Below the pieces are notes generated by a model, which searched no databases, was not told where the DNA came from, and was given only the letters and a program-made list of their open reading frames with translations. From CAYSLA01 sp964431685 (GTDB lineage Bacteria > Armatimonadota > UBA5829), in assembly GCA_964431685.1 (NCBI GenBank), contig CAYSLA010000036.1, positions 1 through 26,081 on the forward strand: DNA of 26,081 nucleotides. The letters run 5' to 3'. The position numbers were made by a program, and so were the translations under genes. Each line of letters starts with the position of its first letter. The first letter of the stretch is position 1. Positions 15,933-23,604 of this stretch are shown one piece after another.

Positions 15933-16820
15933 ATGGACAGTATAGACCTCAAAGGACAACCCCTTGATCTTGATCTGACGCTGGCGTGCGGGCAGGCGTT
16001 CAGGTGGCGAAAGAGTGGGGACGGAGTCTGGGCGGGCGTAGTCGGAGATCGCTTGTTTGAACTGGTCATTGCCGACGGTTGCCTGCTGTGGCGCACCTAT
16101 CCAGTGATGGATCGTGCCGCCGTGGAAGACTATCTACTCCTCGGTGTTGATGTTAACGCGATCTACGACCGGCTCTGCTCTGGAGACGACCACATGGCTG
16201 AGCAGGTGCGGCGGTTCTACGGTCTCAGACTCCTCCGGCAGGACCCCAATGAGACTCTGCTTTCGTTCGTGTGCTCTGCGGCAAACAGCATACCCAGAAT
16301 CTCGGCTGCTATCGGCAGACTCTGCGAGATGTTTGGAGACCGGGTCTGTGAGCACAACGGGTCCTGCTACTATGCCTTCCCATCCACCCGCGCGATAGCT
16401 CAGGCTGATCAGAAGACTCTGGAATCGACGGAGTCGCTTGCGTTTCGAGGAGCGAACTTAAAGACAGTGGCGCAGCAGGTTCTGGAGATGGGAGACGGCT
16501 GGTTGGCGGGTCTGCGCGAAGTTGGCTACGAGGAAGCCAGGGACGCACTTACTCAGATCAGGGGCATAGGTCGGAAGATTGCGGACTGTGTGTGCCTGTT
16601 TTCGCTGGACAAGTATGAAGCCGTGCCTGTGGATACCCACATCAGGCAGATTGCGCAGCGAATCCTTCTGCCGGAGATGAGGACCAAGTCCATCACTGAC
16701 GCGGCTTACCGCAAGATATGCGGCGCGTTCTACGATAGGTATGGCGGCCTGGCGGGTTGGGCGCAGCAGTTATTGTTCTACGAGGACCTGATGAGGACGC
16801 GAGGGACGCGATCTGGGTAA
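15933..16820 (+). CDS. ogg: Ogg1-type 8-oxoguanine DNA glycosylase/AP lyase
   Basis: This enzyme excises oxidised guanine, with a lyase step through a lysine Schiff base. From the ATG at 15933 it is 295 residues long; an in-frame ATG at 15867 lies inside purH and is rejected. An N-terminal OGG_N-like beta domain (about 1-95, with TLACGQAFRWRK) precedes the HhH-GPD fold. The hairpin GIGRKIADCVCLF carries the catalytic lysine (about K215), and VPVDTHIRQIA the catalytic aspartate (about D234). This is the eukaryotic OGG1-like arrangement rather than MutM. It is co-transcribed with purH, five bases after its stop. Confidence 0.92.
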   Translation: MDSIDLKGQPLDLDLTLACGQAFRWRKSGDGVWAGVVGDRLFELVIADGCLLWRTYPVMDRAAVEDYLLLGVDVNAIYDRLCSGDDHMAEQVRRFYGLRLLRQDPNETLLSFVCSAANSIPRISAAIGRLCEMFGDRVCEHNGSCYYAFPSTRAIAQADQKTLESTESLAFRGANLKTVAQQVLEMGDGWLAGLREVGYEEARDALTQIRGIGRKIADCVCLFSLDKYEAVPVDTHIRQIAQRILLPEMRTKSITDAAYRKICGAFYDRYGGLAGWAQQLLFYEDLMRTRGTRSG

Positions 16821-16825
16821 GGCAT

Positions 16826-16854
16826 TTGCCTTAGTCACGCTTCACTGGTAAAAT
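16826..16854 (+). promoter_or_regulatory. Candidate extended -10 promoter of the oxidoreductase gene
   Basis: TTGCCT (16826-16831) and TAAAAT (16849-16854) are 17 bases apart, with TGG directly before the -10 (extended -10). It starts 6 bases after the ogg stop and about 50 bases before the TTG start of the next gene, supporting that start over an upstream ATG at 16853 that overlaps the -10. Confidence 0.6.
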
Positions 16855-16903
16855 GCTCGGGTGCTCGGTTTCGGAACCGGCACTGGGATTGAGGTGTTTA
16901 GCA

Positions 16904-17965
16904 TTGGCGAAGATACGTGCCGGAATAATAGGTCAGGGCAAAAGTGGGTTTGACATCCACGCATATACGATGGGTCTGCTGCCCGGGAAGTTCAGGATTG
17001 TCGCGGTGGCCGATCCTATCCCGGAGAATCTGAGCAGGTCGAGGAATGCGCTGGGCTGCGACTGTCACTCTGACTATCGCGATCTACTCGGCAGACGCGA
17101 TCTTGACTTGGTCGTCAACGCTACTCCCAGCGTTCTTCATCCCTCCATCACCATCGAGGCCCTGGAGGCTGGACACAACGTGTTGTGTGAGAAGCCGATG
17201 GCACGGTGCGTTGCCGAGGTTGACCAGATGAATGCGGCGGCTCTCAAGTCTGGGAAGCTGCTCGCCATATATCAGCAGTCCCGCTTCGCGCCATACTACC
17301 GGCAGGTGCAGAAAGTCATCGACTCTGGCGTCCTGGGCCGGATCGTTGCCGTTAAGGTAGCCTTCAACGGGTTCGGAAGGCGCTGGGACTGGCAGACGCT
17401 CCACGACATGAACGGCGGTAGTCTGCTCAACACCGGCCCTCACCCTCTGGACCAGGCCTTGGGGTTGTTCGGCCGCGACCGCACGCCCAGCGTCTTCTGT
17501 CTGATGAACAGAGTTCTGACGTTTGGCGATGCGGAGGACTATGTCAAGCTCGTCCTTCACGGCGAGGGCAGGCCCGTTGTCGAGGTGGACGTTATCTCGT
17601 GCGAAGCATATCCGACCGCTACTTACCACATACAGGCCGAGCGCGGAGGGCTGAATGGCACTATGGAGGAAGTGGAGTGGAGATACTACAAACCCGAGGA
17701 GCTTCCGGAGCGCAACTTGGTGCCTAATCCCGTCGCGCTTCCCCAATACTGCTCAGAGAGCCTCAATTGGTATACCGGAAGATGGCGGCTTCCTGAGAGC
17801 CAGAAGGACCTGTTTGCTGCTATGGGCAAGGCGTTCTATTCGAACCTGCACAGCGCCCTCTCGAAAGGAACTCCCCTCGAGGTTACCGTCGAGCACGTGC
17901 GCCAGCAGATAGCGGTGATCGAGGAGTGTCACAGGCAGAATCCCACGCGATTCTCCAGGGACTGA
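16904..17965 (+). CDS. Gfo/Idh/MocA-family oxidoreductase
   Basis: This is an NAD(P)-dependent dehydrogenase of the sugar/inositol oxidoreductase type. I choose the TTG at 16904 (353 residues) because a GAGGTG site precedes it and a promoter overlaps the longer alternative. The N-terminal Rossmann fold begins AGIIGQGKSGFDIHA, with a GxGxxG-like loop, followed by VVNATPSVLH and the family CEKPMA motif that contributes the catalytic lysine. The C-terminal beta domain contains GGSLLNTGPHPLDQALGL, the usual histidine-containing active-site helix. It is most like environmental sugar-dehydrogenase paralogues; the substrate is unknown. It appears to be its own transcription unit. Confidence 0.9.
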   Translation: MAKIRAGIIGQGKSGFDIHAYTMGLLPGKFRIVAVADPIPENLSRSRNALGCDCHSDYRDLLGRRDLDLVVNATPSVLHPSITIEALEAGHNVLCEKPMARCVAEVDQMNAAALKSGKLLAIYQQSRFAPYYRQVQKVIDSGVLGRIVAVKVAFNGFGRRWDWQTLHDMNGGSLLNTGPHPLDQALGLFGRDRTPSVFCLMNRVLTFGDAEDYVKLVLHGEGRPVVEVDVISCEAYPTATYHIQAERGGLNGTMEEVEWRYYKPEELPERNLVPNPVALPQYCSESLNWYTGRWRLPESQKDLFAAMGKAFYSNLHSALSKGTPLEVTVEHVRQQIAVIEECHRQNPTRFSRD

Positions 17966-17989
17966 GCAATTTACAGTGGCTGAGTCGTC

Positions 17990-18090
17990 TGGTAGGCCCG
18001 ACACTCCTGTCGGGCGGCGCCGGACACTTCTGTCGGGTGGCGCCGGACACTTCTGTCGGGTGGCGCCGGACAAGAGCGTCCGGCCTGCCA
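17990..18090. repeat. Multi-hairpin repeat cassette with 23-bp tandem units
   Basis: The cassette is bounded by near-inverted ends, TGGTAGGCC (17990-17998) and GGCCTGCCA (18082-18090), eight of nine pairing. Inside lie a perfect 8-bp hairpin GCCCGACA/TGTCGGGC (17996-18015), two identical 23-bp units (18016-18038 and 18039-18061) that each form a bulged hairpin, and a diverged third unit whose arms GCCGGAC/GTCCGGC (18065-18084) pair perfectly. It resembles REP/BIME-type intergenic elements. Confidence 0.85.
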
Positions 18091-18162
18091 CAGCCATCGC
18101 ATGCAGTTCACAGATCGTGAATCATTTAGCATTGATGCCTGAAAGCGGTGTCGTGGATAGGC

Positions 18163-18192
18163 AGCCGGGTGTCCGAGCCCGGCTTCTCTTTG
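18163..18192 (+). terminator. Possible weak terminator upstream of the TauE gene
   Basis: AGCCGGG (18163-18169) pairs with CCCGGCT (18178-18184) around an 8-base loop and is followed by a pyrimidine-rich TCTCTTTG tail. It lies between the oxidoreductase and permease genes. The tail is poor in Ts, so termination efficiency is doubtful. Confidence 0.4.
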
Positions 18193-18220
18193 TGTCGCGG
18201 ACAGGAATATTTCACTCAAC

Positions 18221-18994
18221 ATGGATTTGACATACACACAATGGGCCATGGGTGCGGGCGCCGCGCTTTTGGTCGGCATCTCGAAGACAGGCGTGCCGGG
18301 TGTTGGGATACTGGTTGTATCCATGCTCGCGGCGGTGTTCGGAGGCCGCCATTCCATCGGAGTCATGCTGCCAATGCTCATCTTCGCCGACTGTTTCGCA
18401 GTCGTGTGGTACCACAGGCACGCGCAATGGGACAAGCTTGTGGGACTGTTCCTGTGGGTGGTTGTGGGTCTGCTTGTCGGTTCGGGTGCGTTATGGATTA
18501 TTGGCGAAAGCAAGTCTACAAAGGACGTGCTCACTCCTGTTATCGGTGTGATAGTATTAGCGATGCTCGCGCTGCATCTCCTGCAGGGCCGGCTCGGTCC
18601 ACACCTCACCCCCACATCAAGAGCGGGCGTAGCTGGCACCGGGGTCCTTGCCGGGTTCACGACGACTGTCTCCAACGCGGCTGGTCCGATCATGAACATT
18701 TACATGGCTGCTCACAGGATGCCCAAGGAGCAGTTCATGGGAACCATCGCCTGGTATTTTCTGATAATCAATGTTTCCAAGGTGCCCATATACGTCTGGC
18801 TGACAGCGGTCAATCCGGCCAGGCCCATATTTACGCGCGAATCACTGGTTTTCAATCTCGCGATTGCGCCAGCTATCCTTGTGGGGGCGTTTGCAGGCAA
18901 GTGGCTGTTACCACGTGTCTCGCAGAAGCTCTTCAATAGCACTGTTCTCATTCTGGCCGGGGCTGCCGCGCTTAAAGCGATCTTGTCGGGATAG
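18221..18994 (+). CDS. TauE/SafE-family membrane permease
   Basis: This 257-residue membrane protein has about eight hydrophobic helices in two similar halves, characteristic of the sulfite exporter TauE/SafE family. Signature elements are the glycine-rich GISKTGVPGVGILVVSML near the start and the repeat-like second-half element LAGFTTTVSNAAGPIMNIY, both family hallmarks. Members move sulfite, sulfoacetate or other organic anions. No sulfur-metabolism gene is nearby, so the substrate is open. The ribosome site is weak (AGGAA about 13 bases upstream). A multi-hairpin repeat cassette and a weak terminator-like stem precede it. Confidence 0.92.
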   Translation: MDLTYTQWAMGAGAALLVGISKTGVPGVGILVVSMLAAVFGGRHSIGVMLPMLIFADCFAVVWYHRHAQWDKLVGLFLWVVVGLLVGSGALWIIGESKSTKDVLTPVIGVIVLAMLALHLLQGRLGPHLTPTSRAGVAGTGVLAGFTTTVSNAAGPIMNIYMAAHRMPKEQFMGTIAWYFLIINVSKVPIYVWLTAVNPARPIFTRESLVFNLAIAPAILVGAFAGKWLLPRVSQKLFNSTVLILAGAAALKAILSG

Positions 18995-19127
18995 CTGCAC
19001 GGCAGACCAGCAGCGGCGACTCTCCGCACAGGTTGTCATCCTCGTCCCGGCCCCGTTTCTAACGCTGCACGCTGACATGAGTTTGGCAAGGCAGTTCGTC
19101 CCTCGAGGCTTACAATTGCACCGGAAG

Positions 19128-19198
19128 TTGAAAAACGCGTCCACATGGTGTAGCATGTACAGTCATATTTGGCATTCTTCACAGTGGCACGCACTGTG
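19128..19198 (+). promoter_or_regulatory. Candidate promoter and downstream dyad before the repeat-protein gene
   Basis: TTGAAA (19128-19133) and TAGCAT (19151-19156) are 17 bases apart, about 90 bases before the gene start. Just downstream is an inverted repeat, CACAGTG-5-CACTGTG (19180-19198), well placed for an operator in the early transcribed region. The -10 has four of six consensus bases, so the promoter call is modest. The rest of the 251-base gap shows nothing else. Confidence 0.4.
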
Positions 19199-19245
19199 GA
19201 CGGTTCGCAAAACAAGTATAGCAAGGACAGGGACACTTCCATAAA

Positions 19246-22200
19246 ATGGAGACAAACGACCTGAACACCAACAACTCACGGCATCTTTCGGAACCCGGCA
19301 GCGACCAGACCTCGGTCTTTGTCGAATCGGAGTATGAATTTGACGACTCAAGCTCGACCGCTTCGGCTCTGAATCCCTCGTCATCTCCGAAACCGGCGGC
19401 AGGCGGCTACGATCCTGTTGCTTACACGGACTACTACGATGCGCCGACTGTTGAGGTCGAATACGAGTTTGAGGACGAAGTGGTTGTTCCTCCCCTGGTG
19501 CGATACTATTCGCCGCCTGTTGTTGCGGCGGCCGTTCCGCCCATCGAGCCGCAACCGTCGGAAGAACCGGTCGTTGAGGCCGAGGTTGCTTCAGAACCGG
19601 CGCCTTTGAGCTGGCAACCCGAGGCAGTTCAGGAGACTCTGGCGCCTCATGAGCCGGCAGTTGAGGAGGCTGTCGTATCTGAACCCGAAGCATGGTCGCC
19701 TGCGGATGTTTCGAGCGCCTACGCGCCCATTGCAGAACCTACTGTTGTGGAGCAAATACAGACCGCCGACGGGAGTGTCGCGGAGTATCTCGCAGAGCCG
19801 GAAACCGTGGAAGCAGTGCAGGGCCCGGTTGTCTTCGATGTGGCGACCACCGTCACAGAGGGAGTAGCGGAAAGCGCGCAAGCCGAACCTGGAGTATTTG
19901 AGGACGAACTGCTTGAGGCATCTGGTTTCGAACTCGAAGACGTTGCCCCCGTGCTGGACCAGGTCGGCGAGCCCATCTCCAGTGTGTTTGAAGATGAACC
20001 TTTCGAGGCCACTGGTTTTGAACAGATCGAGGCGCCTTCTGCTGCGCAGGTTCCAGATTTGGGGCAGCCTGAACCGCCAACGGCCGAGCCGGAGCCTGCC
20101 ATTGCCGGTGAATTGGCGTATGCTGAAGTAGAATCCAGTGCTTCTGAGGCGGTGGAACCGCCACTTGACGTTGAGACGCTTCAGAGGCTTGAGGCGGAGA
20201 CTGTTGAGTCGGACGCCGAAAAACTGCGCGAGATAGAACGAATAAGCCGCAGTCTCAACGAGGAGCTTGACACGCTCGTTTCGCTCAAAGAGAAAGCGGA
20301 TATGCTGGTAGAGGCGTGTGACGATGCGAAGAAGCGGGAACATGCTTCCAGCGACCAGATCGACAGCCTGCTCAACACCCAGTCACGCCTCAACTCGATG
20401 CTTGAGACCGCAACCGGTGCGATAGCGCGCAACCAGGAGACTCTCGGAGCGCTGCTATCGGACTTTGAGGATGTCGTCGAGAAGCTTCCGCCAGGTCTGA
20501 AGTCCGATGGCGAACAGAGGCTGGCGAGAATCAAGAGCGAAACAAGAGAACTGCACGCCGCAGCTCCCCCACAGGCGCTAGGCGTGAGGGAGGAACCGGA
20601 ATTCGCGCCGGAGCCGACTGAGCCGGTCGCAGAGCCTGAGGCGATCTCTGAACTACTCGAAAGTGACACGGCGACTCTGCACGAAGAGACTCTCGACGTT
20701 GCTGCGGTGCCGGATGCAGAGGTGTTGTCTGAGCCGGCCGTGATGGAGCCGGATGAGGAGTTGCCTGATTTCGACTTCGAGGAGACGATAGAGCCAATAA
20801 GTGCCGCCGAGGAATGCGCACCAGTCTCGTCTGTAGGTGACTTCTCAGACGGATTTGCGTCAGAACTCGAACTGCCTGATTTCGACATAGACGAGGAGTT
20901 TGAAAGCGAACTCGAGCCGTTCCAGCCCTTAGATGCTCCGGCAGTGGCAGGAACGGCGCTTGTGGAGACGGTTGAGACTGAGTTTGCTGAGCAGTCTGCC
21001 ATTGAGCCCATTGAGCAACTCGAGGACGTAGAAGAGATCGTGGCGCAGGGGGCGACTGCAGAGGCTTCCTCGGTAGAGGACGTTGTCTCTTCTGCTGAGG
21101 CGATGCCCGAATTCGATCTGGATTTTGAGATGGATTCTGTCGAGGAACCGGTAGCTGAATTGGCAGAGGAAGCGCCCGCTGAGTTCGGNNNNNNNNNNNN
21201 NNNNNNNNNNNNNNNNNNNNNNNNNNNNNNNNNNNNNNNNNNNNNNNNNNNNNNNNNNNNNNNNNNNNNNNNNNNNNNNNNNNNNNNNCCGAGTTCGATA
21301 TGCCGGTTGCTGAGTTGGAAGAGGAAGCGCCCGCTGAGTTCGGATTCGACGTTGCCGAGGAGCCTGCAGCGGTCGTTGAGGAACCCGTGGCCGGGTTCGA
21401 CATGCCGGTAGCTGAATTGGAAGAGGAGGCGCCTGCTGAGTTCGGATTCGACGCTGTCGAGGAGCCCGCAGCGGTCGTTGAGGAACCCGTAGCCGAGTTC
21501 GATATGCCGGTTGCTGAGTTGGAAGAGGAAGCGCCCGCTGAGTTCGGGTTCGAGGTTGTCGAGGAGCCCGCGGGGGTCATCGAGGAACCGGTAGCCGAGT
21601 TCGAACTGCCGGTAGCTGAGTTGGCAGAGGAAGCACCCGCTGGGTTCGGGTTCGAAGTTGTCGAGGAGCCCGCAGCGATCGTTGAGGAACCCGCTGCCGA
21701 GTTCGAATTGCCGGTTGCTGAGTTGGAAGAGGAAGCACCCGCTGAGTTCGGGTTCGAGGTTGTTGAGGAGCCCGCGGCGGTCGTTGAGGAACCCGTAGCC
21801 GAGTTCGAGATGCCTGTAGTCGAATTGGCAGAGGAAGCACCCGCTGGGTTCGAATTCGACCTTGCTACTCTTCCCACGCTGGGTGAGGTGGACCAGTCTG
21901 CAGAGTTCGACCAACCCACAACCGAGTTCGTTGACACCACGCCTGAGGAGCCTGGTCTGGATACCGCCGAGTTTGCGCCTCCGCCAGTTGACGAGCCTGT
22001 CGCGGAAACAGAACCGACCGCTGCGGAGACCTTGGAGGAGTTACCTGACGCGCTGGGATTTGATCTTGCCAGTCTGCCGCTTCTCAATGTCGATGAGCCA
22101 GTTCCCGCGGCCCAGCAGACTCAGCGTGCCGACGAGTCTTTTGAACTGCGAATTGACGACGGAAGCGACACTGAGCCGGTTCCCATTTTCGACCAAGCTG

Positions 22201-22763
22201 TTCAGCAACCAGAACTCGAGGCCGAGGGTCAGATGGACATCGATTTCGAAGATGAGTCGAGTGGCGCAGAGCCAGGCCTCATCGAGTCGCCGGGGATTGG
22301 ATCGGCCGCCGATTCTGATTTCGACTTGGCCACAATCAGTACAAGCGATACACACGAGCCTTCTGAGACAGATTTCGATCTTGCAGGTCTTGACGTCATG
22401 GCGCAAGATCCCGCTTCGACGGAGTTCTCCGACACAGTACAGGAGACCAGCTTTGACTTGGCCCTTGAGGGCTCAGATGCGGCGACGGAGGCCTTTGATA
22501 CGCCATCCGAGTCAGCCGCGGATGACTTGGTGTCAAGAGCTTCTGCGGGTCAGCCAGGTCTGCGCACTTGCCCCCGGTGCGGCAAGGAGCAGAAGCATAA
22601 TCGTTCAGCGTGTGTCTACTGTTACACCCAACTTGACGCTCAGACTCGGGGCGCACGAAAAGAAGTCAAAGCCAAACCGGTTAGGAGCGCTGTTCCTGCA
22701 CAATCCACGAGCACGGGCGACCAGAAGAAGAGCGTCTTTGGTTTTCTTAGACGGTCAAAGTAG
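19246..22763 (+). CDS. Giant acidic repeat protein with coiled coil and C-terminal zinc ribbon (interrupted by assembly gap)
   Basis: I recognise no family. Roughly 648 residues precede and 490 follow the gap. The two halves lie in different nominal frames only because the 100 Ns are a placeholder. Order: a highly acidic Pro/Glu/Val-rich N-terminal region (1 to about 310); a predicted coiled coil (about 310-440, heptad-like, with KLREIERISRSLNEELDTLV); three [LM]P[DE]FD motifs; a 34-residue tandem array across the gap; five FDLA motifs; and near the C-terminus a CPRC-x10-CVYC zinc ribbon followed by a basic tail ending FGFLRRSK. There is no signal peptide or membrane segment, so it is probably cytoplasmic. 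The ribosome site is weak. A terminator follows, so it is probably monocistronic. A scaffold or adaptor role is a guess from composition alone. Confidence 0.75.
21147..21866 (+). repeat. 102-bp (34-residue) in-frame tandem repeat array
   Basis: The start of each unit recurs every 102 bases: the same codon lies at 21300, 21402, 21504, 21606, 21708 and 21810, the last being a half unit. A partial unit (21147-21188) lies before the gap. The unit reads approximately F-[DE]-[ML]-PVAEL-[EA]-EEAPAEFGF followed by an EEPA..VEEPVAE half. Copies differ at synonymous and conservative positions (Asp/Glu, Met/Leu), so they are not a freshly amplified array. Confidence 0.95.
21189..21288. other. Assembly gap (100 Ns)
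   Basis: Exactly 100 Ns, the usual placeholder for a gap of unknown size, sit inside the tandem array. Matching the repeat phase on both sides, the true missing length should be 47 + 102k bases (k = 0, 1, 2...), which restores one reading frame across the gene. Confidence 0.95.
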
Positions 22764-22798
22764 GGACATAGGGCACGCAGCACAGTCGGTGCGAAATG

Positions 22799-22830
22799 AG
22801 CGGGTGGCAGGCGGTTGGCCACCCGCTTTG
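22799..22830 (+). terminator. Terminator after the repeat-protein gene
   Basis: A perfect 10-bp stem, AGCGGGTGGC (22799-22808) with GCCACCCGCT (22818-22827), encloses a 9-base loop and is followed by TTGTTAG. It is about 35 bases after the stop and separates the repeat protein from grpE. Confidence 0.75.
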
Positions 22831-22863
22831 TTAGTTCGCAGACGCTCGCGGTAGTCTGCAGGC

Positions 22864-22892
22864 TTTACGTTCGAGTCAGTTTGTGACATAAT
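22864..22892 (+). promoter_or_regulatory. Candidate extended -10 promoter of grpE-purO
   Basis: TTTACG (22864-22869), a 17-base spacer and CATAAT (22887-22892) preceded by TGA, an extended -10 form. It lies about 65 bases before the grpE ATG and follows the upstream terminator. No CIRCE-type inverted repeat is seen here, so HrcA control is not indicated. Confidence 0.55.
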
Positions 22893-22957
22893 AGAGCTCA
22901 GTAGAAAACTGCGGCTGCTGCTGAACGCGGTAAGCCGTCAGCGTTTTGAAGGGTACC

Positions 22958-23572
22958 ATGAGGAAAAAGCAAGATCACGACCGGCCATCCGGTTCTCAGG
23001 AGTCTGGCGATAGTATGAGCAATACCGATTCGGCAAACCGCGGCATCGATCAGGATTCCGCGGATGAGCTTGAGATTGACGTTGAATCCGCCGGGTATGG
23101 TGAGATTCTGTCCGAAATAGAGCGCCTTAGGGGAGATGTCGAAGAGGCGCAGAACCGCTATCTTCGCACGCTTGCGGACTTCGATAACTTCCGCAAACGG
23201 CAGCGAGAGGAAACTTCAAGACAGATCGCGCGGGCGCGCGATGAACTGATGCTCCAACTCTTGCCCGTTGTGGACAACATCGAGCGATCGATTCGTTCCG
23301 CCGAGGCTTTGCACAGCTATGACGCTCTGGTCGAAGGTGTTTCGCTGACCATGCGGCAGTTGAGCGATGTGCTCGCCAAAGAAGGCGTAGAGCCGATTGC
23401 GGCTGTGGGGCAGGCCTTTGACCCCGAACTGCACGAGGCGATGATGCGTGTTGAGACGCAAGACTGTGCGGAAAACACCGTAGTCGAGGAGCTCGAAAAG
23501 GGCTACACAATGGAGGGCCGTGTATTGCGTCCCGCCCGGGTTTCAGTGGCTGTGTCGCCGGGGCGTGACTGA
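22958..23572 (+). CDS. grpE: Nucleotide exchange factor GrpE
   Basis: GrpE releases ADP from the DnaK (Hsp70) chaperone. I choose the ATG at 22958, with GAAGGG a few bases upstream (204 residues); a TTG at 22946 in the same frame overlaps that site. The N-terminal tail (1 to about 45) is charged and disordered. A long dimerisation helix (about 50-110) contains the family segment YLRTLADFDNFRKRQREE. The C-terminal beta domain has FDPELHEAMMRVE and the terminal EGRVLRPARVSVA. dnaK and dnaJ are not adjacent, unlike the common hrcA-grpE-dnaK-dnaJ order. purO follows after 32 bases. Confidence 0.96.
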   Translation: MRKKQDHDRPSGSQESGDSMSNTDSANRGIDQDSADELEIDVESAGYGEILSEIERLRGDVEEAQNRYLRTLADFDNFRKRQREETSRQIARARDELMLQLLPVVDNIERSIRSAEALHSYDALVEGVSLTMRQLSDVLAKEGVEPIAAVGQAFDPELHEAMMRVETQDCAENTVVEELEKGYTMEGRVLRPARVSVAVSPGRD

Positions 23573-23604
23573 CCCGGCTAGGTTTTCATGGAGGTTGTGC
23601 GATA

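Noticed and set aside
17990..18090. Short CRISPR array
   Set aside because: Units are 23 bp and directly adjacent with no unique spacers, and no cas genes are present.
21189..21300. Frameshift or split of the repeat-protein gene
   Set aside because: The phase difference is caused by a 100-base placeholder gap. Repeat phase predicts a length that keeps a single frame.
20181..22087. Long open frames on the minus strand opposite the repeat-protein gene, rich in Ser, Asn and Gly or in Arg, Pro and Gln
   Set aside because: They mirror the 102-bp repeat, whose length is a multiple of three and has no stops in several frames. They lack start signals and family features, and they run through the N gap.
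21862..22854. Plus-strand open frame of about 330 residues overlapping the repeat protein
   Set aside because: Very Arg/Ser/Leu-rich, in the +1 frame of a clearly coding region, and overlapping the terminator; a shadow.
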